NCBI RefSeq assembly: GCF_014640295.1
Contig: NZ_BMGR01000011.1
Span: 62,001-126,000 of the forward strand
Length of the DNA: 64,000 nt
Direction: 5' to 3'
Source of the DNA: Paenibacillus abyssi
Lineage (GTDB): Bacteria > Bacillota > Bacilli > Paenibacillales > Paenibacillaceae
The translations under genes were made by a program, and so were the position numbers. Of the stretch, positions 34,598 through 42,215 are shown one piece after another; within the stretch, counting starts at the first letter, position 1; each line of letters starts with the position of its first letter. The notes under the pieces were generated by a model. That model was not told where the DNA came from. It searched no databases and worked only from the letters and a program-made list of their open reading frames with translations.

Positions 34598-35813
34598 TCG
34601 AATTTCTATTATTGGTATTGGCGACGAAGGGGCAGCCGGTCTTGCTGCTGCATGTTTGGCTTTGGTAAAGGATGCGGATGTGTTGGCCGGGGGAGAGAGG
34701 CATCTTGCATTTTTTCCGGAGTTCCATGGGGATTTGATTGTCATAAAGGGCGGTTTAGCGGAAACGGCAGCACAGCTAGGAAAGCTGCGTGCCGATAAGC
34801 GTATCGTCGTGCTTGCATCAGGCGATCCGATGTTCTATGGCATCGCTGGTTATATCGCCAAAAAGCTTGGCCGTGATGCGGTCGATATTTATCCTAACCT
34901 GAGCTCATTGCAGCTTGCATTTGCGCGGATGGGCGATAGCTGGCAGGACGCCGCATTAGAGAGTGTGCATGGAAGGCCGCTGCAAGGGCTGGCACAGCGC
35001 ATTGACGGCAGGCCGAAGGTGGCGCTGCTTACGGATGATACGAATACACCCTCTGCGATCGCAGCGTACCTGCTGCAATTCGGTATGACAGAATACGAAG
35101 CGTTCGTGGCGGAGAATTTAGGGAGCGATCAGGAGCGCTGCGGTTTTTATTCCTTGGAGGCGATGGCGGATACCGTCTTTTCTCCTTTAAATGTGATCAT
35201 CCTACGGCAGCGTGAAGAGGCAGTGTATGTGAAGCGAAGCGGATTCGGCTTTGAAGACGAGGAGTTCCATCAGCGTAAACCGGAGAAGGGACTTATTACG
35301 AAGAAAGAGGTTCGCGTTCTTAGTCTCTCCGAATTAAATCTTCACCCGCGCAGCGTTGTATGGGACATTGGCGCGGGTTCGGGTTCCGTGGCCGTTGAGT
35401 GTACCCGGCTCGCCCCGAACGGACAAGTGTTTGCGATCGAGAAAAATGAAGGCGATCTTGAGAACGTACAGCAGAACCGCATCAAATTCCGGACGGATTT
35501 CACGATCAGGCACGGTAAAGCGCCTGAAGGCCTCGAAGAATGGCCTGACCCGGATGCGGTCTTTATCGGAGGAAGCGGCGGAGAGCTTCGTGAACTGATT
35601 CGGATCTGCTGCAGGCGGCTGCAGCCTGCAGGCCGCATCGTCATCAACGCGGCGACGATCGAGACGCTCTCGGATAGCTGCCGTGCCCTGAAGGAAGAAG
35701 GCTACGAGACGCGTGTGACGCTCGTTCAAGTATCGCGAAGCAAACCAATCCTGGATATGACAAGATTCGAAGGGCTGAACCCAATCTATATTATAACCGG
35801 CTTCAAAGCCTAG
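34590..35813 (+). CDS. cbiET: CbiE-CbiT fusion: precorrin-6B/cobalt-precorrin-7 C5- and C15-methyltransferase
   Basis: A 407-aa bifunctional enzyme, as CobL in aerobic organisms. Residues 1-200 are CbiE, a class III methyltransferase with SIIGIGDEGAAGL, LASGDPMFYGIAGY and YPNLSSLQLAFARMG. Residues about 215-407 are CbiT, a class I methyltransferase that also decarboxylates the C-12 acetate: LITKKEVRVLSLSELNL, WDIGAGSGSVAVECTRLAPNGQVFAIEKNE and DAVFIGGSGGEL. TTG 34590 lies after GGGAGGGCGG and overlaps cbiD. The fusion itself is common in Bacillota. Confidence 0.94.
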   Translation: MGNRISIIGIGDEGAAGLAAACLALVKDADVLAGGERHLAFFPEFHGDLIVIKGGLAETAAQLGKLRADKRIVVLASGDPMFYGIAGYIAKKLGRDAVDIYPNLSSLQLAFARMGDSWQDAALESVHGRPLQGLAQRIDGRPKVALLTDDTNTPSAIAAYLLQFGMTEYEAFVAENLGSDQERCGFYSLEAMADTVFSPLNVIILRQREEAVYVKRSGFGFEDEEFHQRKPEKGLITKKEVRVLSLSELNLHPRSVVWDIGAGSGSVAVECTRLAPNGQVFAIEKNEGDLENVQQNRIKFRTDFTIRHGKAPEGLEEWPDPDAVFIGGSGGELRELIRICCRRLQPAGRIVINAATIETLSDSCRALKEEGYETRVTLVQVSRSKPILDMTRFEGLNPIYIITGFKA

Positions 35814-35863
35814 CAATATATCTATTTGTAAAATGAGAGAGCACCGGGGAGGAGAACAAATTA

Positions 35864-36583
35864 GTGACAACTACTGTGAAGATAGGAACGCTGCACGGCA
35901 TCGGCGTAGGGCCAGGGGATCCCGAGCTGATTACCGTAAGGGCGTTTCGCATGATGAAAGAATGTCCGGTCATCGCTTATCCCAAGAAGCGGATGGGCGG
36001 CAAGTCGTATGCGCTTGAGATCGTTGAGCTTTATGTGGATCCGGCCGAGAAAGAGATGCTTGGCCTTATCTTTCCGATGACCAAAGATCCGGCCGTACTG
36101 GAGAAAGAATGGAACAAGACGGTGGCTTTATGCTGGGAGCACCTGAAAGAGGGCCGGGATATCGCATTCGTAACTGAAGGCGACCCGAATCTGTACAGCA
36201 CCTTTATTCATATGGCCCGTCTCATGAACGAGCTGCATCCTGAAGTGCCGGTCCGCACGGTACCAGGCATCTCGTCCGTACTCGGAGCGGCCGCACAGCT
36301 TGGCATAACGCTTGCGGACGGCGATGAGCAGGTTGCGATCATACCGGCAACCGACAATCGCGCGGCGATGAAGAAAGCAATTGAAGAGCATGATACGGTG
36401 ATTTTCATTAAAGTTGCAAAAGTAATCGATATGATGGTTGATCTGCTAGAAGAGCTTGATCTGGCCGGTAAAGCCTCCGTCATTACGAAAGCGACTTCCC
36501 CGTATGAGACGATCTGGCGCGACGTTCGCGCATTAAAGGGCCAAGAGCTTGAATATTTGACGTTGATGGCGGTGAGAAAATGA
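35864..36583 (+). CDS. cbiL: Cobalt-factor II C20-methyltransferase
   Basis: A 239-aa class III methyltransferase that adds the C-20 methyl group later lost in ring contraction. LHGIGVGPGDPELITVRA is the SAM-binding start, with FVTEGDPNLYSTFIHMARLM and VRTVPGISSVLGAAAQLG. Loss of the AGxP spacing found in CbiF and the PKK-KSYALEI segment favour CbiL/CobI. GTG 35864 is preceded by GGGGAGGAG. It overlaps cbiF by four bases. Confidence 0.92.
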   Translation: MTTTVKIGTLHGIGVGPGDPELITVRAFRMMKECPVIAYPKKRMGGKSYALEIVELYVDPAEKEMLGLIFPMTKDPAVLEKEWNKTVALCWEHLKEGRDIAFVTEGDPNLYSTFIHMARLMNELHPEVPVRTVPGISSVLGAAAQLGITLADGDEQVAIIPATDNRAAMKKAIEEHDTVIFIKVAKVIDMMVDLLEELDLAGKASVITKATSPYETIWRDVRALKGQELEYLTLMAVRK

Positions 36584-37377
36584 AAGTATTGGAACCGAAA
36601 GTTTATATCGTTGGTGCCGGACCCGGGGATCCCGAGCTGATTACCGTTAAAGGGTTAAATATATTGAAACAAGCGGATCTGGTGCTCTATACCGATTCTC
36701 TTGTTAATGATGATTTGATCGCCCAAGCGGGAGAGCATACACAGGTGATGCAGAGTTCCGGCATGGATCTGGAACAGATGGTTGAGGTCATGGTGCAAGC
36801 GGTTAAGGCTGGTAAAAGTGTTGCGAGAGTCCACACCGGCGACCCTGCGATGTATGGCGCTGTGCTGGAGCAGCTGGTTCTGCTGAAACAAAACGGTGTA
36901 ACCTATGAAATAATACCGGGTGTAAGTTCCGTATTTGCAGCGGCAGCAGTTATTGGCGCGGAGCTAACCGTTCCCGATCTGACACAGACCGTGATCCTGA
37001 CGCGAGCCGAAGGACGGACGCCGGTGCCGGAGCGCGAGAAGCTTAAAGATCTGGCATCCCATCACTGTACGGTTGCGCTGTTCTTAAGTGCAACTTTAGC
37101 TAAAAAGGTTGTCAGGGAATTTCTCGAAGCCGGGTGGTCCGAAGAAACGCCTGTTGCCGTCGTGCAGCGGGCAACCTGGCCGGACCAAAAGATCGTCCGT
37201 ACCACCTTGAAACATTTGGATGAGGACTTGCGAAAAGCGGGTATCCGGATGCATGCCATGATCTTGACCGGATGGGCGCTGGATCCGACGATTACGCAGC
37301 GGGACGCGTACCGCTCCAAGCTGTATGATAAAGCATTCACACACGGGTATCGAAAGGGAGTGAAGGCCGGTGAATAA
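36580..37377 (+). CDS. cbiF: Cobalt-precorrin-4 C11-methyltransferase
   Basis: A 265-aa class III methyltransferase. VYIVGAGPGDPELITVKGLNIL and YTDSLVNDDLIAQA are characteristic of CbiF/CobM, as are VARVHTGDPAMYGAVLEQ, IPGVSSVFAAAAVIGAELTVP and LTRAEGRTPVPE. It methylates C-11 right after ring contraction. ATGA overlap with cbiL and an eight-base overlap with cbiG indicate tight coupling. Confidence 0.95.
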   Translation: MKVLEPKVYIVGAGPGDPELITVKGLNILKQADLVLYTDSLVNDDLIAQAGEHTQVMQSSGMDLEQMVEVMVQAVKAGKSVARVHTGDPAMYGAVLEQLVLLKQNGVTYEIIPGVSSVFAAAAVIGAELTVPDLTQTVILTRAEGRTPVPEREKLKDLASHHCTVALFLSATLAKKVVREFLEAGWSEETPVAVVQRATWPDQKIVRTTLKHLDEDLRKAGIRMHAMILTGWALDPTITQRDAYRSKLYDKAFTHGYRKGVKAGE

Positions 37378-38491
37378 ACCGTTTGCTGCCGTAGCCATAA
37401 CGAAGCATGGGGTGGAGATGGCACGGAGCCTGGCGGAGACCTTTCCGGCTGCGGATTTGTATTACATGAGCAAGTTCGCGCGCGGGGATGAAGCGGTTAA
37501 GGATTATCGCCTTTTTGAAGGCTCGGTGAAGCTCATACTGCCGGATCTGTTTAAGGCGTACAAAGGCATCATTCTTTTTATTTCCTTAGGGGCCGTTGTA
37601 CGGATGATCGCACCGATCTTGGAAGATAAAAAGAAAGATCCGGCAGTTATTGTTATCGATGATCGCGGCGAACATGTCATCAGCGTATTGTCCGGACATC
37701 TCGGAGGCGCCAATGAATTGACACGGGAGGTAGCTTCGGCCATCGGTGCACGTCCGGTTATCACAACCGCATCGGATGTGCAGCAGACGATTCCCGTGGA
37801 TATGTTCGGCCGCGCATTCGGCTGGGTCATTGAGAGCTTTGAAAAAGCGACGCCGGTCAGTGCGTCGGTTGTGAATGAGGAGCGTGTGGCTGTCGTGCAG
37901 GAGACAGGGGAGTCCAACTGGTGGATGTATGACAAGCCTCTTCCTTCGCATATCAAGGTATACGGATCCGCAGCCGAAGCGATGAATACGGATTATGACG
38001 CTGCACTCGTCATCGCGGATCGGCTATTAGAGGCTGACGAGGAAGCGGCACTGCTTCGCAATGGCGTGCTCTACCGCCCCAAAAGCCTTGTTCTTGGGAT
38101 CGGATGCAATCGGGGCACAGCGGCGGATGAGATTGAAGCCTTCATCTTGGATACGCTCACTGAGCTTCGTTTATCCGTCAAAAGCGTACGCAATATCGCA
38201 ACCATTGATCTGAAAAAAGATGAGCAGGGATTGATAGACGTATGTACAAAATACGGCTGGGAGCTCATAACCTATACACCGGAGCAATTGAATACCATCC
38301 CGCTTAAAAATCCGTCAGAGACGGTCTATCGATATACAGGCGCGTACGGCGTAAGCGAGCCGGCAGCGCTGCTCTCCTCCGGTGCAGCTGATTGGCTGCT
38401 CGAGAAAAAGAAGAGCGGCAACTGCACAATATCCGTCACGCGCGTTCGGTTTGATAACGATGCCGGAAATGACGGGGAGGCAGCGGTATGA
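37370..38491 (+). CDS. cbiG: Cobalt-precorrin-5A hydrolase
   Basis: Opens the delta-lactone of cobalt-precorrin-5A and releases acetaldehyde. The 373-aa protein has FAAVAITKHGVEMARSLA at the N-terminus, GIILFISLGAVVRMIAPILEDKKKDPAVIVID, then HVISVLSGHLGGANELTREVA, and the C-terminal domain LVLGIGCNRGTAADEIE with GVSEPAALLSSGA. These are the CbiG N-, middle- and C-domains in normal order. GTG 37370 has GGGAGTG just upstream. Confidence 0.94.
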   Translation: MNKPFAAVAITKHGVEMARSLAETFPAADLYYMSKFARGDEAVKDYRLFEGSVKLILPDLFKAYKGIILFISLGAVVRMIAPILEDKKKDPAVIVIDDRGEHVISVLSGHLGGANELTREVASAIGARPVITTASDVQQTIPVDMFGRAFGWVIESFEKATPVSASVVNEERVAVVQETGESNWWMYDKPLPSHIKVYGSAAEAMNTDYDAALVIADRLLEADEEAALLRNGVLYRPKSLVLGIGCNRGTAADEIEAFILDTLTELRLSVKSVRNIATIDLKKDEQGLIDVCTKYGWELITYTPEQLNTIPLKNPSETVYRYTGAYGVSEPAALLSSGAADWLLEKKKSGNCTISVTRVRFDNDAGNDGEAAV

Positions 38492-39894
38492 ATAACCAGC
38501 GGCCGCGTATTGCCATCGCGGGAACCAGCAGCGGCGCAGGGAAGACAACCGTCACGATCGGCATCATGCGTGCAATGGGAAAGAGAGGGTTGAACGTCCA
38601 GGGATTTAAATGCGGCCCGGATTACATCGATCCAACTTATCACAGTGCGGTCACAGGACGGGTATCGCGAAACCTCGATACGTGGATGATGCCCCACGAT
38701 GCGATGCTGGAAGTATTCCAGCGCGGCTCTGACGGAGCGGATGTATCGGTGATCGAAGGGGTGATGGGCCTCTATGATGGCAAAGACCCTCTAAGCAACG
38801 CAGGTTCAACCGCGCATATCGCCACACTGCTCGATTGTCCCGTCATTCTGGTCGTTAACGTTCAGAGCATGGCCCGCAGCAGCGCTGCTGTCGTATTAGG
38901 TTATCAAAAGCTCGATGAACATGTTCGCATCGCAGGTGTTATCGTCAACAAATGCGGCAGTGAAGGCCATTACCGGATCGTAAAATCCGCCATAGAGCAA
39001 GAATGCGGCATTCCCGTTGTCGGATGGCTGGGCCGCGATGATTCTTTGGAGATCCCTGAACGTCATCTTGGGCTTGTGCCTGCGATTGAGAGGGGAGAAT
39101 TGAACCCGTTGTTTGACCATGCCGCTGAGCGCGTGGAAGCCACCGTTGATCTGGACCGTATCCTAGCCATCGCAAATGATACGCCTTCTGCACCATTACC
39201 GGTGGAGCGGTTATTTGTTTCCAGAGAATTATCGGGACCTACGATTGCAGTTGCACGCGATGCGGCTTTCAATTTTTACTATGAGGAGAACCTGGAGCTG
39301 CTGAAAGGTTTAGGTGCAAACATAATAACCTTCAGCCCGCTGGCCGGGGATACTGTCCCAGCGGGTACCGATGGCATCTATATCGGCGGAGGGTTTCCAG
39401 AGGAGTATGCATCCACCCTGGCAAATAACATTCGCTTAAAGGAAGACCTGCGTGCGCTCGTTCTGGAAGGGATGCCGGTTTACGCAGAATGCGGTGGCTA
39501 TATGTATTTGTGCCGTTCAATCAAGGACCGTTCCGGACAGACATTTGAGATGGCGGGAATCATACCGGCGAAGGTGGAAATGCAACCGAAGCTTGCAGCT
39601 CTTGGGTACCGGGAGGCTAGGGCGATCCGGGATGGCCTGCTGTTACCTAGTGATTCTATCATCCGGGGACATGAGTTTCATTATTCGTCGCTTACCGCGG
39701 ATAACGAAGATACCTATCCTTATGCTTACGAGACAAAGGGATTGCGCGGCATAAAAAAAGAAGGCTACTGCAGCGGCAATGTACTGGCCGGATACACGCA
39801 TGTACACTTCTCCTCCAACCCGGAATCGGCGTCACGATGGATTGAAAAATGCAGCGAATATCGCAACGTGCGTCTTGCTAGAGAAAATTCGTAG
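38488..39894 (+). CDS. cbiA: Cobyrinate a,c-diamide synthase
   Basis: ATP-dependent glutamine amidotransferase that amidates the a and c side chains. Residues 1-250 form the synthetase domain with P-loop AGTSSGAGKTTVTIG, CGPDYIDPTYH and GVMGLYDGK. The C-terminal domain is a class I glutaminase-like fold with GGFPEEYA and the nucleophile in VYAECGGYMYL, and ends in the His of THVHF. 468 aa, normal. ATG overlaps the cbiG stop by four bases. The short unique gap downstream holds a 12-base tandem repeat. Confidence 0.95.
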   Translation: MNNQRPRIAIAGTSSGAGKTTVTIGIMRAMGKRGLNVQGFKCGPDYIDPTYHSAVTGRVSRNLDTWMMPHDAMLEVFQRGSDGADVSVIEGVMGLYDGKDPLSNAGSTAHIATLLDCPVILVVNVQSMARSSAAVVLGYQKLDEHVRIAGVIVNKCGSEGHYRIVKSAIEQECGIPVVGWLGRDDSLEIPERHLGLVPAIERGELNPLFDHAAERVEATVDLDRILAIANDTPSAPLPVERLFVSRELSGPTIAVARDAAFNFYYEENLELLKGLGANIITFSPLAGDTVPAGTDGIYIGGGFPEEYASTLANNIRLKEDLRALVLEGMPVYAECGGYMYLCRSIKDRSGQTFEMAGIIPAKVEMQPKLAALGYREARAIRDGLLLPSDSIIRGHEFHYSSLTADNEDTYPYAYETKGLRGIKKEGYCSGNVLAGYTHVHFSSNPESASRWIEKCSEYRNVRLARENS

Positions 39895-39911
39895 TTTTAA
39901 GTATCGGACGA

Positions 39912-39950
39912 TTAGTCACCCGGTTAGTCACCCGGTTAGTCACCCGGTTA
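39912..39950 (+). repeat. Twelve-base tandem repeat between cbiA and btuR
   Basis: TTAGTCACCCGG occurs three times without change, followed by TTA of a fourth. It lies in the 92-base gap before btuR, just upstream of its ribosome binding site. Each unit has little self-complementarity; a slippage-generated spacer is the simplest view. Confidence 0.9.
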
Positions 39951-39986
39951 TAGAAGTAAATCATTCGAAGAGAAGAGGTGCCGATC

Positions 39987-40544
39987 GTGGAACAGAAGGA
40001 TCGAAGAGCGAACCGGAAGGGTTATACGCTTGTATATACGGGCGACGGAAAAGGGAAAACGACGGCATCCATCGGTTTGGCTGTACGGGCGGTCGGAAGG
40101 GGCTATAAGGTATTAATTCTTCAATTTATCAAATCCCCGCAGCGCACCTATGGCGAGCAGATTGCCCTGCGCAAGTTAGGCGTCGAGATGCGCCAGTTGG
40201 GGATTGGCTTCACCTGGACAAAAACGCCTGAAGAGCATCGCACGGCACTTCAAGAGGCCTGGGCGATTGCCAAAGAAGAAGTATTGAACGGCGATTGGGA
40301 TGTGGTCATCCTGGATGAGATCAATAATGCTTTAGCGATCGAGAAGTTCCCTGTTGATGATGTTTTGCCGTTGAATGAAGTGCTGGAGGTTATCGATCGC
40401 AAGCCGAACCATCTTCACCTTGTTTTAACCGGGCGTGGTGCAAAACAAGAGATCACGGATAAAGCAGACTTGGTGTCTGAAGTTCAAGTCATTAAGCATT
40501 ATTACAATGAAGGCGTTCCTGCGGTCTTAGGTATTGAATTTTAG
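39987..40544 (+). CDS. btuR: Corrinoid adenosyltransferase (BtuR/CobO type)
   Basis: Transfers the 5'-deoxyadenosyl group from ATP to cob(I)alamin or cobyrinate diamide. The 185-aa enzyme carries the P-loop YTGDGKGKTTASIGLAVRA, VLILQFIK, GFTWTKTPEEHR and VILDEINNAL, which define the CobA/CobO/BtuR class rather than PduO or EutT. GTG 39987 is chosen because AAGAGGTG stands six bases before it; the frame is open nine bases earlier at GTG 39978. It closes the cobalamin operon, as in B. megaterium, where btuR is also the last gene. Confidence 0.93.
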   Translation: MEQKDRRANRKGYTLVYTGDGKGKTTASIGLAVRAVGRGYKVLILQFIKSPQRTYGEQIALRKLGVEMRQLGIGFTWTKTPEEHRTALQEAWAIAKEEVLNGDWDVVILDEINNALAIEKFPVDDVLPLNEVLEVIDRKPNHLHLVLTGRGAKQEITDKADLVSEVQVIKHYYNEGVPAVLGIEF

Positions 40545-40597
40545 AGATCACCCGGGCGATCCGGGATGAAATTAAAAAGCTTGGCGCCCGTAATCGT

Positions 40598-40628
40598 ATT
40601 CATTTTGTTATATTAATAACAAATGAAT
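40598..40628. promoter_or_regulatory. Large inverted repeat upstream of the cytochrome gene
   Basis: ATTCATTTTGTTAT (40598-40611) and ATAACAAATGAAT (40616-40628) are complementary with one missing base. It is AT-rich and has no T run, so an operator is more likely than a terminator. Confidence 0.5.
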
Positions 40629-40670
40629 TGGGTAAGATAAAGACAAACCTTATAAAGGGGTGTCGTGTTT

Positions 40671-41021
40671 ATGTTGAACCATATGAAACAGAAAGCAGCA
40701 ATTGTGATGACAGCAGCAATGCTGCTGTCAGGATGCGGAGCCAGCACTGATAAATCTGAGCCGCAGACCGGAACGGATGCAGTGGAAACCGGGCAATTTG
40801 CCGCAGCACAAAAAATCTATAAACAAAACTGCATGACCTGTCACGGAGCGGATCTTCAAGGGCAAAGGGGTCCAAATCTGCAGAAGATCGGAAGTTCGTT
40901 GAATGAGGAGCAAATAGCAGGTTATATTTCGAACGGACGCGGTGGAATGCCTCCTTTTAAAACAGTGCTCACGGACGAAGAGATACACGAGCTCGCGGCC
41001 TGGCTTGCTTCGAAAAAGTAG
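40671..41021 (+). CDS. Lipoprotein cytochrome c (c551/CccB-like)
   Basis: A 116-aa membrane-anchored, extracytoplasmic electron carrier. The start is a lipoprotein signal with lipobox LLSGC (Cys22), then a disordered Ser/Thr/Gly/Glu linker and a single class I cytochrome c domain. CMTCH (Cys54, Cys57, His58) attaches haem, and the axial Met is in GGMPPF (about residue 93). B. subtilis CccB has this arrangement. AAAGGGGTG precedes ATG 40671 by eight bases; GTG 40665 is in frame. It is separated from btuR by an inverted repeat and followed by a terminator, so it is its own unit. Confidence 0.9.
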   Translation: MLNHMKQKAAIVMTAAMLLSGCGASTDKSEPQTGTDAVETGQFAAAQKIYKQNCMTCHGADLQGQRGPNLQKIGSSLNEEQIAGYISNGRGGMPPFKTVLTDEEIHELAAWLASKK

Positions 41022-41066
41022 CTGCAGCTGACAATGTAAGGAAAATGAAAATAATAATACGATGGG

Positions 41067-41112
41067 GCCGTCCCAAAAGTAGTTTTTAACTACGCAGGAC
41101 GGCTTTGTTTTC
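41067..41112 (+). terminator. Intrinsic terminator after the cytochrome gene
   Basis: GCCGTCC (41067-41073) and GGACGGC (41097-41103) pair, with inner GTAGTT/AACTAC, followed by TTTGTTTTC. Confidence 0.8.
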
Positions 41113-41209
41113 TTGAATTTCGTCTTCATAAAGAAAATAGCTGACTCATCCGATTTAGGTATGGGCAGACGAGCCTTATAATGGTTTGTAATCGTGAGGG
41201 GTCAAACTA

Positions 41210-41391
41210 GCGGGAATTCCTCCCGTTAAATTTATTTGCAGACGTACGAATTGACCCATCAAACTGGAATTCCTCCTTCTAATTCGGCGCTTGAGCGATA
41301 AGATGAGCTCAACCGATAAAATTTAGCGTGAGGATTTCCATCTCTACTACTTCAGGAAGCCTTAAAGGATAAATTAGCCGGAGGTTTTCCA
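41210..41391. repeat. Large imperfect inverted repeat built from four copies of a 20-base unit at about 54-bp spacing
   Basis: Four related units occur at 41210-41233 and 41264-41285 (minus orientation) and at 41318-41340 and 41371-41391 (plus orientation). A common form is AATTTAGCGGGAGGAATTCC. Their starts are 54, 54 and 53 bases apart. A small hairpin TTGAGC/GCTCAA lies at the centre near 41290-41312. The halves could pair into one long stem. No reading frame with a ribosome binding site covers it. Confidence 0.6.
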
Positions 41392-41487
41392 GGAGAGCCT
41401 GCTTCAAGCAACTGGGTCTGCGCCTCAAATCCTTGTTAATTTCCTGAATCACCCCGCTTGTTAGCTCACTTGTAAAGCATTTTTGAC

Positions 41488-41500
41488 GCGGCGAAGCCGC
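41488..41500. other. GC-rich hairpin in otherwise featureless DNA
   Basis: GCGGC and GCCGC enclose GAA. It lies between the repeat array and the 57-aa minus-strand gene. With the cytochrome terminator and the repeat it is all that could be seen in 41022-41561. Confidence 0.4.
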
Positions 41501-41561
41501 GGAGCGAGAAGCACCACGGACGCGGACGGATTTTGTTTCAGCTGCGCACAGCCTCTTGATG

Positions 41562-41735
41562 TTACTTATCATCCTTTTTTTGAGAATTGAACACTGCACA
41601 GCTTCCGGGATATCCGTCACTATGGATCATTTCATCTAAATTTTCCCGCAGCTCCTCATCTCCAGGCATGTCTGCGACAAGCTTCACACGAGATTGACTG
41701 AATTCAACATGTCCCTTCGGTTTGTGATCTGACAT
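41562..41735 (-). CDS. Small hypothetical protein, 57 aa
   Basis: A short minus-strand frame with an excellent ribosome binding site (AAAAGGAGTG, six bases before ATG 41735). The product starts MSDHKPKGHVEFSQSRVKL, contains VADMPGDEELRENLDEMIH and DGYPGSCAVFN, and ends in QKKDDK. It is soluble, acidic in the middle and has a single Cys. I do not recognise the family; the frame reads as a genuine gene because of its start site and normal codon use. It is divergent from the XRE-type gene, which starts 89 bases away. Confidence 0.6.
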   Translation of the reverse strand: MSDHKPKGHVEFSQSRVKLVADMPGDEELRENLDEMIHSDGYPGSCAVFNSQKKDDK

Positions 41736-41823
41736 AAGTCCACTCCTTTTACAGGGATAAATTCACATGATTATTATTGCTATAATTTCATACAATATTC
41801 CTCATGAGGAGGTCTAATACAGG

Positions 41824-42045
41824 ATGAAAATAGAGCTTGGAAGGTGCTTGCTTAACGAACGGCTGCTCGAATCCGGCAAGACCGTTGAAGAACTTGCTAA
41901 GTTGTTATTTTATAAACCGGAGCGCCTAACCGATTATATGGAAAACAAACGGGTCATGCCCCTTAAGACAGCCATATCCATTGCGGATACGATCGGGTGC
42001 CGCGTGGAGGATCTATATGAATTATTTATGGCAGAGACTTCATGA
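41824..42045 (+). CDS. Small XRE-type helix-turn-helix protein, 73 aa
   Basis: A single HTH domain of the Cro/C1 class: LLNERLLESGKTVEELAKLLFYKPERLTDYMENKRVMPLKTAISIADTIGC, then VEDLYEL, typical of YozG-like regulators. No extra sensing domain is present. AGGAGG lies upstream of ATG 41824, with a second AGG directly before it. It may control its divergent neighbour or itself; this is inference. A hairpin terminator follows. Confidence 0.75.
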   Translation: MKIELGRCLLNERLLESGKTVEELAKLLFYKPERLTDYMENKRVMPLKTAISIADTIGCRVEDLYELFMAETS

Positions 42046-42065
42046 TACCTCATCTCCCCAGTGAA

Positions 42066-42098
42066 AAAGCCGGCCTTCATCGCGAAGACCGGCTTTCG
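42066..42098 (+). terminator. Hairpin terminator after the XRE-type gene
   Basis: AAAGCCGG (42066-42073) and CCGGCTTT (42089-42096) pair, extended by CTTC/GAAG; the T tract is short. Confidence 0.65.
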
Positions 42099-42215
42099 AT
42101 TGCAGTAAGCCGAACCTAACTGTTCAAAACAAAATGGTTCAATATCTTTACTTAACAGGATATACTTTGTTTGATGATGCGGTAATGAAATGGTTGAAAA
42201 GGAGCTTGTTGTCCA

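Noticed and set aside
39779-40108. Frame through the minisatellite between cbiA and btuR (SHPV repeats)
   Set aside because: It has no start signal and overlaps both cbiA and btuR in another frame; the repeat is non-coding.
41205-41395. CRISPR-like array suggested by regular spacing
   Set aside because: Units are imperfect, occur in both orientations, and only four exist; no cas gene is nearby.
41309-41620. 103-codon minus-strand frame overlapping the palindromic array
   Set aside because: It has no ribosome binding site, overlaps the 57-aa gene with its strong start, and codes for a low-complexity basic sequence that follows the repeat structure.
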